From Arcicella aurantiaca (GTDB lineage: Bacteria > Bacteroidota > Bacteroidia > Cytophagales > Spirosomataceae): 64,000 nucleotides of DNA. This document shows positions 18,741 through 27,120 of the stretch, one piece after another. The stretch covers positions 208,051 through 272,050 of the forward strand of contig NZ_QGGO01000004.1 in assembly GCF_003148625.1 (NCBI RefSeq), in the 5' to 3' direction. The notes under the pieces were generated by a model that was given only the letters and a program-made list of their open reading frames with translations, was not told where the DNA came from and made no database searches. The position numbers were made by a program, and so were the translations under genes. Position 1 is the stretch's first letter; each line of letters opens with the position of its first letter.

Positions 18741-20648
18741 ATGAAAAAACTATCGAAATTTCCTCTATTCAGAATTTACGTATCTATTTTTCTATCGTTC
18801 ATAACGATTTGGAATTCAAATTCCCAAGCCCTCAAAATTCAGCATGATTTAGTGGTGGCTAAAGATGGTTCTGGGGATTTCAGATACATCCAAGACGCCG
18901 TTGATGCCATCCGAGTTTATCTTCCAAAACGAATTACTGTTCGTATCAAAAAAGGGATTTACAAAGAGAAAATTGTTATTCCAAGTACACTTTCCAACAT
19001 AACTTTTGTAGGAGAAGAAGGAACTGTGATTAGCTACGATGATTTTTCGGGCAAAGGAAAAATGGAAACCTTCGATTCCTACACGCTAAAAGTGATGGGA
19101 AATGATATTACATTAGAAAATCTCGTTATTGAAAACACCGCAGGAAGAGTTGGGCAAGCCGTTGCCTTACACATTGAGGGCGACCGTTGCGTAATGCGGA
19201 AGTGTAAATTCTTAGGAAATCAGGATACGATTTTTGCTTCGGGAGAAAATTCTCGACAGCATTTTATCAATTGTTACATCGAAGGAACAGTTGATTTTAT
19301 TTTCGGTTCATCAACTGCTTTGTTTGAAAATTGTACGATTCACAGTAAAGTAAATGGCTACGTTTCTGCTGCTTCAACGCCAAATTGGGTAAATTATGGC
19401 TACGTTTTCAAGAATTGTAAATTAACCGCCGATGCGGGTGTTGACAAAGTTTTCTTGGGTCGTCCGTGGAGAAGTTTTGCAAAAACGGCTTTCATTAATT
19501 GTGAATTGGGCAAACACATTGTAGCCACAGGTTGGGATAATTGGTCGAATGTAGCCAATGAAACTACCACATTTTACGCCGAATACAAAAATTCGGGAGA
19601 AGGTGCAAATTTGAATGCAAGAGCAAAATGGTCGCACCAACTAAGTGATGAAGAAGCGGCTGCTTTTACAACTGAAAAAATATTTGCGGGAAGTTTAAAA
19701 CCATCCTTAAATACCTTTTGGTCACAGCCTTCGTTCATAGGAATTACGGGTAAAATTGATTCTTCTTATTCAAACAATAGTGCCTATCTCAATACCAAAA
19801 AGTCGCACCCAATTACCGAAATTGTTCCCGAAAAATCGTTAAGTTCTGTTAACGAACAAAAAGCAATTAGCTATGGAAAAATTGGAGAAAGAGCTTTGTT
19901 ATTAGACGTTTTTTCTCCTAAAAAAGTAGCTAAAAAAGCATTACCAGCCATTATAATCATTCACGGAGGTGGTTGGAGAACAGGAAATAGAACGCAACAT
20001 CATCAATTGGCAAGGCGTTTGGCAGACTTAGGGTATGTATGTTTTACGCCCGAATATCGACTTTCTACCGAAGCACTTTATCCTGCCGCAGTTTATGATT
20101 TAAAAACGGCTTTGCGTTGGATGAAAGCCAATGCTCAAACTTATAATATTGATACCAATCGGATTGCAACTTTAGGATTTTCGGCAGGCGGACAACTTTC
20201 TGCATTCATGGGTGTAACTGCTCAAAACCCGTATTTTGAAGGAAATAATGCTAATTTAAACCATTCGAGTAAAGTGCAAGCGGTGGTGGATATTGATGGT
20301 ACACTTTCGTTTGTTCACGCAGAATCAGGGGAAGGTGATGACCGAAAAAATACATCTGCCGCAACTTATTGGTTTGGCTACTCGAAAGCGGATAATTTAA
20401 AACTTTGGGAAGAAGCCTCTCCGCTCACTCACGTGGGCAAAAACACCCCTCCTATGTTATTTCTAAACAGTTCTGTTGATAGAATGCACGCTGGACGAGA
20501 AGATTTTAGAAAGGTTTTAGACCAGAATAATATTTATTCAGAAGTACATTCTTTTCCAGATTCACCACATTCATTTTGCCTATTCAATCCGTGGTTCGAG
20601 CCGACTATTAAGTATATTGATGAGTTTTTGAAGAAGGTTTTGAAGTAA
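18741..20648 (+). CDS. Bifunctional pectin methylesterase (CE8) fused to alpha/beta-hydrolase esterase
   Basis: 635 residues from ATG 18741; an in-frame TTG 15 bases earlier is a less likely start. A signal peptide (about 1-29) is followed by a CE8 beta-helix (about 35-310) with GRVGQAVAL (Gln139), GNQDTIFA (Asp162), GTVDFIFGS (Asp185) and LGRPWR (Arg241), the full pectinesterase site. The second domain (about 365-635) is a BD-FAE/acetylesterase-type hydrolase with HGGGW oxyanion motif, nucleophile Ser481 in GFSAGG, Asp580 and His610 in SPHSF. Such a protein would remove methyl esters and probably acetyl or feruloyl groups from pectin. No PUL genes (SusC/D, polysaccharide lyases) are nearby. 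Confidence 0.92.
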   Translation: MKKLSKFPLFRIYVSIFLSFITIWNSNSQALKIQHDLVVAKDGSGDFRYIQDAVDAIRVYLPKRITVRIKKGIYKEKIVIPSTLSNITFVGEEGTVISYDDFSGKGKMETFDSYTLKVMGNDITLENLVIENTAGRVGQAVALHIEGDRCVMRKCKFLGNQDTIFASGENSRQHFINCYIEGTVDFIFGSSTALFENCTIHSKVNGYVSAASTPNWVNYGYVFKNCKLTADAGVDKVFLGRPWRSFAKTAFINCELGKHIVATGWDNWSNVANETTTFYAEYKNSGEGANLNARAKWSHQLSDEEAAAFTTEKIFAGSLKPSLNTFWSQPSFIGITGKIDSSYSNNSAYLNTKKSHPITEIVPEKSLSSVNEQKAISYGKIGERALLLDVFSPKKVAKKALPAIIIIHGGGWRTGNRTQHHQLARRLADLGYVCFTPEYRLSTEALYPAAVYDLKTALRWMKANAQTYNIDTNRIATLGFSAGGQLSAFMGVTAQNPYFEGNNANLNHSSKVQAVVDIDGTLSFVHAESGEGDDRKNTSAATYWFGYSKADNLKLWEEASPLTHVGKNTPPMLFLNSSVDRMHAGREDFRKVLDQNNIYSEVHSFPDSPHSFCLFNPWFEPTIKYIDEFLKKVLK

Positions 20649-20660
20649 GGTTTATATATT

Positions 20661-20911
20661 TTGCCACGAAGACTCTAAGTTATTATTAGAAAAACTTTGA
20701 GCCTTTGTGGCAAATACAAATATTGCCACGAAAGCACGAAGACTCTAAGTTATTATTAGAAAAACTTTGAGCCTTTGTGGCAAATACAAATATTGCCACG
20801 AAGACACAAAGGCTCTAAGTTATTATTAGAAAAACTTTAGAGCCTTCGTGTCTTCGTGGCAAAACAAATACAAACAGAAATAACAATACTTTAGAGCCTT
20901 CGTGGCAAAAC
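20661..20911. repeat. Three tandem ~62-base palindromic repeats plus a half copy (GCCACGAAG family)
   Basis: Units lie at 20661-20713, 20723-20784 and 20793-20864, with a partial right arm at 20888-20911. Each begins TTGCCACGAA, carries the core GACTCTAAGTTATTATTAGA and ends GAGCCTTTGTGGCAAA or GAGCCTTCGTGTCTTCGTGG. Its ends are therefore inverted copies of each other and each unit can form its own hairpin. A related palindrome occurs at 53221-53437. The array separates the pectin esterase from the convergent membrane-protein gene. Confidence 0.85.
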
Positions 20912-20918
20912 ATAAATA

Positions 20919-22379
20919 TCATTTTTTCAAAAAATACCGCTCAAAAACAGAATCTTTCTTCAAAGAATATTCCAAGACCGCCGATTCATCTCCATAAGCA
21001 ACTCGCTGAAATTCAAGCATATTGGTAGCTTTAAAAATAAATGGTTTTTCAATTGTTGTAAGAATTTTTGCAGGAAAAATCCCTTTTTCAAGTTGATTTA
21101 TATTAGAAAGAGAATTGAAAAACAGAACGAATAAAATTATCCCACCCGATACCGACTTCCAATTTAACCTTTCAATCACCGAAATTCCAACTAAAATAGA
21201 AAGCATAAAAAAAGATGGAAAAGAAACTCTGATATTAAAATCGTTATAAATTCCAATTCTATAAATGGCAATTAAACAAGGAAAAAACACCGCAATTATC
21301 CAAAGTAATTTAGGCGTATTTTCATACAATCGTAAAAGTATTCCCCAACCAATAAAGTTTGAAAAAGCATAAAGTAAATAGAAGAATAACCACCAAGAAA
21401 CACCCGTTTGCCAAATAAATTCAGTATTGTTCGCATGAACACCTTCGGTACTAATAAAATAGAGTATCAACGGAATAAATGAAATAGTAAGTAAAAACAT
21501 TAATCCCAAATCCTTTCTTTTTGTAGCAGAAAAGACATTTTTAAAGTTTATCAAAAAACTAATCGCTACAAACGGAAACAAACCAATCGTTGTTAATGGA
21601 CTCCAAAACATGGTTGAAAGTAACATCAATAACAAATATTTCAAATCACTTTCAGATTGCTTTTTTCTAAATTCTTCAATAATCATACACGCCCCCAAAC
21701 AGGCAGGTAACGTATGTTGCGTAGCCCATGCGTAGTTCTTCACAAATGATTGTGTAATGAGTTTAAACTGATTTAATTGAAAATAATAAGGTTGTAAATA
21801 TTCTTGGAAAAATTCAACATTCATTAATAGCTTTACCGCTATCCAAGTATTGGAAAATACGACTACTACCAATAAAATTGAAAATGCGTTTTTAGGTGTA
21901 AAGGTTGTAATCCAAGTAAAGACAAGACTCAAACCAAGAACACTCCAAATGAAAGAAATGTATCTACAAGTTGCCAAGCCAAAAACCTTTGCCAATAAAG
22001 CAGAAGGCAAATAATAACCTGTATAATAACAAAGATAAGTTTGTTGTTTGGCGTAATAAACGGGTAAGTCGTTGGTTATTAAATCATAATATTTAAAATT
22101 ATTTGCCTGAAAATCATACGTTTGCGGTCGAAATTCACCAATTCCTAAAACGAAATTAAGCACGATTGACAAAAAGATACTTAAAACAATATTTTGAAGT
22201 GTTAAAGTATTAATTGGAGCTTGAATACCTTGTTGAAAAACAGTTTTCCAAGTATAAAAACTAATAAAAAGCACACAAGGAATGCTAATCCAGAGGTGAA
22301 CCCAAGTAAGTAGAAACAAAATTGACGGAATCAGTAAATATAAAATACTAACTATTTTAAGTGTTCTGAGTGATTTCAT
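20919..22379 (-). CDS. Polytopic inner-membrane protein of unknown function
   Basis: 486 residues with roughly ten to twelve hydrophobic segments. The first is IVSILYLLIPSILFLLTWV; the last is about residue 420. A hydrophilic loop of about 40 residues between the early helices contains YDFQANNFKYYDL, and the C-terminal tail (about 435-486) is soluble. The overall plan resembles GT-C glycosyltransferases or O-antigen/polysaccharide membrane enzymes, but I see no diagnostic DxD or EE motif in the first loop, so this remains a guess. It has no operon partner and converges on the repeat array at 20661. Confidence 0.7.
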   Translation of the reverse strand: MKSLRTLKIVSILYLLIPSILFLLTWVHLWISIPCVLFISFYTWKTVFQQGIQAPINTLTLQNIVLSIFLSIVLNFVLGIGEFRPQTYDFQANNFKYYDLITNDLPVYYAKQQTYLCYYTGYYLPSALLAKVFGLATCRYISFIWSVLGLSLVFTWITTFTPKNAFSILLVVVVFSNTWIAVKLLMNVEFFQEYLQPYYFQLNQFKLITQSFVKNYAWATQHTLPACLGACMIIEEFRKKQSESDLKYLLLMLLSTMFWSPLTTIGLFPFVAISFLINFKNVFSATKRKDLGLMFLLTISFIPLILYFISTEGVHANNTEFIWQTGVSWWLFFYLLYAFSNFIGWGILLRLYENTPKLLWIIAVFFPCLIAIYRIGIYNDFNIRVSFPSFFMLSILVGISVIERLNWKSVSGGIILFVLFFNSLSNINQLEKGIFPAKILTTIEKPFIFKATNMLEFQRVAYGDESAVLEYSLKKDSVFERYFLKK

Positions 22380-22464
22380 GTTTGAAATTAAGTCAAATTT
22401 AGACCATAAGCAAAAACCAGTTTAGACAAGCTCATTTAGTCAATTCCATTTAGACTTTATTTTG

Positions 22465-22472
22465 TACCTTTG
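22465..22472 (+). promoter_or_regulatory. -7 promoter element of the toxin-antitoxin-Uma2 operon
   Basis: TACCTTTG fits TAnnTTTG. It lies 27 bases ahead of the chosen antitoxin start. A TTG frame start at 22487 would fall almost at the transcription start, favouring the ATG at 22499. Confidence 0.45.
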
Positions 22473-22498
22473 TTGTAAACATAAAATTGTTCGTGAAT

Positions 22499-22705
22499 AT
22501 GACATCAATGGTAATTACTCCTCGAAATAAATCTGAGATGAAATTATTATCAGATTTATTCAAAAAAATGCAAATTCAAACGCAATTAGTTTCTGATGAA
22601 ATTCAAGAAGATTTGGGTTTAGCAATGATGATGAAAGAAGCAGACCGTAGTGAAAAAGTTTCGAGGGAAAGCATTATGGCAAAACTTAGAAAGCATGAAG
22701 GTTGA
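22499..22705 (+). CDS. Antitoxin-like small protein (DUF2683 type)
   Basis: A 68-residue protein beginning MTSMVITPRNKSEMKLLSDL. The short N-terminal strand plus helix and the charged C-terminal end (RESIMAKLRKHEG) are the usual build of antitoxins that pair with RelE/ParE toxins. The start at 22499 was chosen because the longer frame opens with TTG at the edge of the promoter; Met at 22508 is an alternative. Its last 11 bases overlap the toxin start, the classic type II arrangement. It is expected to neutralise the toxin and probably repress its own operon. Confidence 0.8.
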   Translation: MTSMVITPRNKSEMKLLSDLFKKMQIQTQLVSDEIQEDLGLAMMMKEADRSEKVSRESIMAKLRKHEG

Positions 22706-22961
22706 CTTTTTAGCAAAGTTTGATAAAGATGTAGATAATATTCTTGATAAATCTATTTTAGAAGATATTGCTGATGTAATCGAAACGGTTGAACTCGCTG
22801 AAAATATTACAGAACTGAAAAATATAAAAAAATTAGTTGGTTTTAAAAACGCTTATCGAATTAAAATAGGAAAATACAGAATTGGTTTTTTCTTTGAAAA
22901 TCAGACAGTTGAATTTGCTCGGGTAGTCCATCGAAAGGATATTTATAAAATTTTCCCATAA
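22695..22961 (+). CDS. Type II toxin, RelE/ParE superfamily
   Basis: An 88-residue protein from ATG 22695 (MKVDFLAKFDKDVDNILD); an upstream in-frame GTG at 22650 would place 15 extra residues inside the antitoxin gene. The RelE/ParE fold is recognised by the N-terminal strand-helix, the middle LKNIKKLVGFKNAYRIKIGK and the strands YRIGFFFENQTVEFARVVHR, ending in KDIYKIFP. This C-terminal pattern is diagnostic for the superfamily. Whether it cuts mRNA or poisons gyrase cannot be read from the sequence. It is followed after 3 bases by a Uma2 gene. Confidence 0.87.
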   Translation: MKVDFLAKFDKDVDNILDKSILEDIADVIETVELAENITELKNIKKLVGFKNAYRIKIGKYRIGFFFENQTVEFARVVHRKDIYKIFP

Positions 22962-22964
22962 ACC

Positions 22965-23621
22965 ATGAGTATTGCCGAAATTCAGAAAGGCATCTTAGCT
23001 ATGCCTCATGCTTTTGTCGTATTACAACGTCTTCAAGAAGCATTGGAGAAGGAAAAAGAACTGCGTAAGCATTTTTACGAAATTATTGAAGAAAACCGTA
23101 AAATGGAATTTATCAATGGCGAAATCATTTTTCATTCGCCCGTAAAACAGAAGCACAACGATGCCAACGGAAGAATATATCGGTTAATTTCAACATTTGT
23201 AGATGAACACGATTTGGGTTGGGTGGGTATCGAAAAAACATTGGTTTCATTAACTCGTAACGACTATGAACCAGATGTATGTTTTTGGAAACAATCGAAA
23301 GCAAAGGACTTTACAGAAGACCAAATGCAGTTTCCTGCTCCAGATTTAATAGTTGAGGTTCTGTCAAAATCAACTGCCAATATTGACCGAACAATAAAAT
23401 ATGACGATTATGAAGCTCATGGTGTAAAGGAGTATTGGATAATTGACCCAACAAAACAAACTATTGAACAATACGTTTTAAGCCATAAAAAATATGAACT
23501 ACTTTTTAAAGGTAAAGACGGAAATATAGAAAGTGTAGCTATCAAAAACTTTAAAATACCAGTAAAATCTGTTTTTGATAAACGATTGACAAATAAGGTT
23601 TTAACAGAATTATTGAAATAA
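22965..23621 (+). CDS. Uma2-family PD-(D/E)XK nuclease-like protein (copy 1)
   Basis: A 218-residue protein of the Uma2/DUF820 family, which has a restriction-endonuclease-like fold. The landmarks are EFINGEIIFHSPV, RNDYEPDVCFW (metal-binding Asp) and APDLIVEVLSKST (the E-x-L/I equivalent of (D/E)XK), followed by KEYWIIDPTKQTIEQY. The family is widespread and expanded in cyanobacteria and Cytophagales, and its biological role is not settled. The gene starts 3 bases behind the toxin stop codon, so it is almost surely co-transcribed with the toxin-antitoxin pair. A close paralogue lies at 60130. Confidence 0.88.
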   Translation: MSIAEIQKGILAMPHAFVVLQRLQEALEKEKELRKHFYEIIEENRKMEFINGEIIFHSPVKQKHNDANGRIYRLISTFVDEHDLGWVGIEKTLVSLTRNDYEPDVCFWKQSKAKDFTEDQMQFPAPDLIVEVLSKSTANIDRTIKYDDYEAHGVKEYWIIDPTKQTIEQYVLSHKKYELLFKGKDGNIESVAIKNFKIPVKSVFDKRLTNKVLTELLK

Positions 23622-23633
23622 ATACATTACGTA

Positions 23634-24968
23634 ATGTTTGAAAATTTAAGCAGTAAAATTACCACCGCAATGCGTACCCTTAAAGGTAAGGGACGTATCA
23701 CAGATGTAAACGTAGCCAGTACTGTCAAAGAAATCCGTAAGGCTTTGATGGATGCTGACGTAAACTATAAAGTTGCCAAAGAAATCACCGACCGTATCAA
23801 GGATGAAGCCATGGGGCAGCAAATCTTGATTGCCGTTGACCCGGGGCAAATGTTGGTAAAAATTGTTCACGAAGAACTCGTTAAATTAATGGGTTCGTCG
23901 GTACAAGCTATTAACTTGAAACCAGACCCTGCCGTTGTTTTAATTGCTGGTTTACAAGGTTCAGGAAAGACAACTTTTTCTGGAAAATTAGCTCAATATC
24001 TTAAAAAAAGTGGTCGTAATGTACTTTTGGTAGCTTGTGATATTTACCGTCCTGCGGCAATTGACCAGCTTAAAGTTCTTGGAGAACAAGTTGGTGTGGA
24101 TGTTTATGCTGAGCCAGAAAACAAAAATGCCATCGAAATCGCACAAAACGCTATGGCGTATGGGCGTAAAATGGGCAAGCGTGTAATTATTGTGGATACT
24201 GCTGGACGTTTAGCAGTTGACGAAGCAATGATGAATGAAATTGCCGCAGTAAAAGACGCTATCAAACCTTCTGAAATCCTATTTGTTGTGGATTCAATGA
24301 CGGGACAAGATGCGGTAAATACTGCAAAAACATTCAACGACCGCTTGAATTTTGATGGAGTTGTTCTAACAAAATTAGATGGTGATGCTCGTGGTGGTGC
24401 GGCACTTTCAATTCGTCATATTGTAGATAAACCCATTAAGTTTATCTCAACAGGTGAGAAAATGGATGCTCTTGACCAATTCTATCCAGACCGTATGGCA
24501 AGCCGTATTTTGGGTATGGGTGACGTTTTGAGTTTGGTAGAAAGAGCTCAAATGGCATTTGACGAAGAAGAATCTGAGCGTATCAACAAGAAAATTCGTC
24601 AAAATCAGTTTACATTTGAAGACTTCTATGCTCAATTACAACAAATCAAGAAAATGGGTAATTTGAAAGATTTGATGGGTATGGTTCCGGGAATGTCACA
24701 AGCAGTAAAAGACGTTGACGTACCAGATGATGCCTTCAAATCTATTGAAGCCATCATTCAGTCAATGACTCCGAAGGAACGTCAGAAACCAGAAATCTTA
24801 GATATGTCTCGTAAAAAACGTATTGCCACAGGCTCTGGAACAAGTGTAACAGAATTGAATAATCTTCTGAAACAATTTGACGGAATGCGTAAAATGATGC
24901 GTATGATGAACAATGTTCAAGATGGCAAAATGAAAATGCCAAACATGAAAAACTTAATGAAAAGATAA
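23634..24968 (+). CDS. ffh: Signal recognition particle protein Ffh
   Basis: GTPase that binds 4.5S RNA and signal sequences of nascent membrane proteins and hands them to FtsY. The 444 residues show an N domain (1-90), then the G domain with GLQGSGKTTFSGKL, the insertion-box region CDIYRPAAIDQLK, DTAGRLAVDE and TKLDGDARGGAAL. The methionine-rich M domain from about 325 ends KMRMMNNVQ-type sequence followed by KMPNMKNLMKR. The length is normal. It begins only 12 bases past the Uma2 gene, so it could be read through from the toxin-antitoxin promoter. A hairpin terminator follows. Confidence 0.97.
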   Translation: MFENLSSKITTAMRTLKGKGRITDVNVASTVKEIRKALMDADVNYKVAKEITDRIKDEAMGQQILIAVDPGQMLVKIVHEELVKLMGSSVQAINLKPDPAVVLIAGLQGSGKTTFSGKLAQYLKKSGRNVLLVACDIYRPAAIDQLKVLGEQVGVDVYAEPENKNAIEIAQNAMAYGRKMGKRVIIVDTAGRLAVDEAMMNEIAAVKDAIKPSEILFVVDSMTGQDAVNTAKTFNDRLNFDGVVLTKLDGDARGGAALSIRHIVDKPIKFISTGEKMDALDQFYPDRMASRILGMGDVLSLVERAQMAFDEEESERINKKIRQNQFTFEDFYAQLQQIKKMGNLKDLMGMVPGMSQAVKDVDVPDDAFKSIEAIIQSMTPKERQKPEILDMSRKKRIATGSGTSVTELNNLLKQFDGMRKMMRMMNNVQDGKMKMPNMKNLMKR

Positions 24969-24985
24969 ATTAAATAGAGTAATAA

Positions 24986-25041
24986 TTTATAGAGAATAGA
25001 GTTTAGCCAAGTATAAACCCTAAACTTTATTCTCTATAAAT
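24986..25041 (+). terminator. Inverted repeat after ffh
   Basis: TTTATAGAGAATA and TATTCTCTATAAA-type arms, also containing AGTTTAG/TAAACT, fold into a long stem. It starts 18 bases past the ffh stop codon and is followed by an AT-rich tract. Confidence 0.55.
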
Positions 25042-25237
25042 TTCAAAAAAAGTCCCTTCTTCACCTCTATTCTCTTAAATTCGTCATTTACGAAAACTAC
25101 CGTTTACTAATTTTAAAGTCTAAAAATATTTTCTCCACACGAGAAGAGGTACTTTTACGTTTTTATTACAAACTTATAACCACTGTTTTTTGAGTTTCCG
25201 CCAATGAGTTTTTATAACTCCTCAAACAGCATTAAAA

Positions 25238-25681
25238 ATGAGAAACAGCATTATCAAGTCTATTTTCCTTACTGGATTTTCAATTATAAGCGTATCCATT
25301 TCTGCTCAGTATTTATCCATGCGTGAAGAGCGTCCCAAAATAGACAAAAATTTAAAAAATTTATTTCAAGTCTCCGTTAATCAGGAATCAACCAGTAACC
25401 TCAATTTTAGAATTGTCGTTAACAATCCTGCACAAGAATTATTAAATGTTAACCTTAAAAACCAAAACGGTCAGCTTTTTCAAGATGATATTTTTCATCG
25501 CCGACCTATATACTCCATGCTTCTTGGTCTTGAAAGGTTAGAAGATGGAATCTACACGCTCTCAATTACTACCAACTATGAATCATTTACTAAAAATTTT
25601 GTTATTACCACAGAAGAATTGGGAACACGAAATGGGCAAATGTTTTTAGATAGAAAAGTAGAAATTTTAGACGCCCAATAA
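25238..25681 (+). CDS. Secreted protein, first of two tandem paralogues
   Basis: A 147-residue protein with a signal peptide (SIIKSIFLTGFSIISVSISAQ, cleavage after about residue 24). The mature part is a single small beta domain: LFQVSVNQ, FRIVVNNPAQELLNVNL, then LERLEDGIYTLSITT and FVITTEE. It aligns with the next gene over its whole length (NNP-x-x-E, the L-x-x-L-E-D turn, and the ends of the strands). The strand pattern resembles the beta-sandwich of Bacteroidota C-terminal or DUF3244-like domains, but it is a complete gene. The role is unknown; it is likely periplasmic or exported. Confidence 0.8.
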   Translation: MRNSIIKSIFLTGFSIISVSISAQYLSMREERPKIDKNLKNLFQVSVNQESTSNLNFRIVVNNPAQELLNVNLKNQNGQLFQDDIFHRRPIYSMLLGLERLEDGIYTLSITTNYESFTKNFVITTEELGTRNGQMFLDRKVEILDAQ

Positions 25682-25735
25682 TTTTTAAAATATTAACCCA
25701 TAAATCTAAAACAATTCCTAACCAACACACTTACC

Positions 25736-26200
25736 ATGACAGAATCGACCAATATGATTTTGAAAGGTGCAGTAATTTCAGCATTTTTATTATTGACTAC
25801 TTGCCATATTGAAGCTCAAAGTCCTTCAAATGAACCAAAGAAAAAAGTATCAAAAAATGCAGAAAATGCTTTTAAAGTCACCCTTTCAGAAGATGAGAAA
25901 AATCCGTTAAACTTAAAGGTAAATATTAGCAACCCTTCAAAAGAAACTATAAAAGTATATTTACGCAAACGTAATGACTATACTTTCTTATTTGAAAAAT
26001 TATTGGGAAAGGAAAATAAGGCTTCAATGCTTCTTGAGCTTTCTCCTCTGGAAGACGAAGATTATACTTTTGTTGTAAAAACAGAAAATAATTTTTTCAT
26101 CAAACACATTAGCCTTCAATCTGGAGATTTAACTACTACAAAAGTCAACGGAAAAGAAGTCATGACAACCAATCGTACCATTGTTTTAAAAGACGAATAA
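25736..26200 (+). CDS. Secreted protein, second of two tandem paralogues
   Basis: A 154-residue paralogue of the gene 54 bases upstream. It has a signal peptide ending near IEAQ (about residue 28), then the same order of elements: KNAENAFKVTLSED, LKVNISNPSKETIKVYL, LSPLEDEDYTFVVKT, and a C-terminal strand NRTIVLKDE. Either Met1 or Met7 could be the true start. The two copies have diverged well below close identity, so the duplication is not recent. It ends in a very strong bidirectional hairpin shared with scoB. Confidence 0.8.
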   Translation: MTESTNMILKGAVISAFLLLTTCHIEAQSPSNEPKKKVSKNAENAFKVTLSEDEKNPLNLKVNISNPSKETIKVYLRKRNDYTFLFEKLLGKENKASMLLELSPLEDEDYTFVVKTENNFFIKHISLQSGDLTTTKVNGKEVMTTNRTIVLKDE

Positions 26201-26254
26201 ACCAATAGCGTTCAGATTTTAGGGAATTTCTCTCAAAATCTGAACGCTATTGGT
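26201..26254. terminator. Perfect 20-bp stem between convergent genes
   Basis: ACCAATAGCGTTCAGATTTT is exactly complementary to the arm at 26235-26254, with a 14-base loop. It begins at the base right after the stop codon of the plus-strand gene and ends 13 bases short of the scoB stop, so it can serve both directions. Confidence 0.75.
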
Positions 26255-26266
26255 TTAACCTAAATA

Positions 26267-26926
26267 TTAAGCAAAGCTCATTTCTATCACATCATCACCC
26301 ACAATTAATTTACCTTCTGTTGCTTTTTGAATATCATCAATCGTTACTCCCGGAGCTGTTTCTAAAAGTTTAAAACCACCCTCAGGCAGAACTTCCAAAA
26401 CGGCTAATTCTGTAACAATTTTCTTTACACAACGTAAACCTGTCAACGGTAACGAACACGATTTCAACAACTTAGACTCCCCTGCTTTATTAACGTGTTG
26501 CATTGCCACAATGATATTTTCGGCAGAAGCTACCAAATCCATTGCTCCACCCATTCCTTTTACCATCTTTCCCGGAATTTTCCAGTTGGCAATATCACCA
26601 TTTTCAGAAACTTCCATTGCTCCCAAAATCGTCAAATCAACGTGTCCCCCACGAATCATCGCAAAACTTTCCGCTGAACTAAACAAGGACGAACCATCTA
26701 CCATCGTAACGGTTTGTTTTCCTGCATTAATCAAATCTGGGTCAACATTTTCTTCCGTTGGAAAAGGACCAATTCCAAGCAATCCATTTTCAGATTGCAA
26801 AACAACATTTATATTTTCGGGAATATAATTAGCCACAAGCGTTGGTATCCCGATTCCTAAATTGACATAATATCCGTCTTTTACTTCACGAGCAATTCGT
26901 TGAGCTATTTGATTTTTATCTAACAT
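26267..26926 (-). CDS. scoB: 3-oxoacid CoA-transferase, subunit B
   Basis: 219 residues from MLDKNQIAQRI; a frame open to 26962 adds 12 residues that would fall across a promoter-like element. It shows the CoA-transferase family I B-subunit signature: NLGIGIPTLVANY, then the catalytic glutamate in SENGLLGIGPFP, and the GGHVDLTILGAMEVSENGDI stretch. The enzyme moves CoA from succinyl-CoA to acetoacetate in ketone-body or amino-acid breakdown. It works as a complex with subunit A, but no scoA lies beside it: the flanking genes are a secreted protein and a divergent reductase. Confidence 0.93.
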   Translation of the reverse strand: MLDKNQIAQRIAREVKDGYYVNLGIGIPTLVANYIPENINVVLQSENGLLGIGPFPTEENVDPDLINAGKQTVTMVDGSSLFSSAESFAMIRGGHVDLTILGAMEVSENGDIANWKIPGKMVKGMGGAMDLVASAENIIVAMQHVNKAGESKLLKSCSLPLTGLRCVKKIVTELAVLEVLPEGGFKLLETAPGVTIDDIQKATEGKLIVGDDVIEMSFA

Positions 26927-26951
26927 TAGATGATTGTTTTTTATTTTGATA

Positions 26952-26981
26952 CAAAGGAACAAAAAAAAGTGAATGACAAAA
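26952..26981 (-). promoter_or_regulatory. Putative scoB promoter
   Basis: On the minus strand TTTTG is followed after 17 bases by TTCCTTTG, close to the Bacteroidota -33/-7 pair. The first base pair of the -7 box deviates from TA. Confidence 0.35.
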
Positions 26982-27018
26982 CGACAAAATATTAGAAAAT
27001 ATCAACATAATTTTACAC

Positions 27019-27026
27019 TACCTTTG
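27019..27026 (+). promoter_or_regulatory. -7 element upstream of aldo/keto reductase
   Basis: TACCTTTG matches TAnnTTTG and lies 94 bases ahead of the start codon at 27121. No clear -33 box was seen. Confidence 0.4.
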
Positions 27027-27120
27027 AAAGCCAAAAGGATGTTCGAGTAATAAATGATTCGAGGTTAGTTTTAAAAGTCTCTTTTTGCGATATTTACTTC
27101 CACATAATTTTAATGAATTC

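Noticed and set aside
22650..22694. GTG start extending the toxin by 15 residues
   Set aside because: The ATG at 22695 gives the normal toxin N-terminus and an ordinary 11-base overlap.
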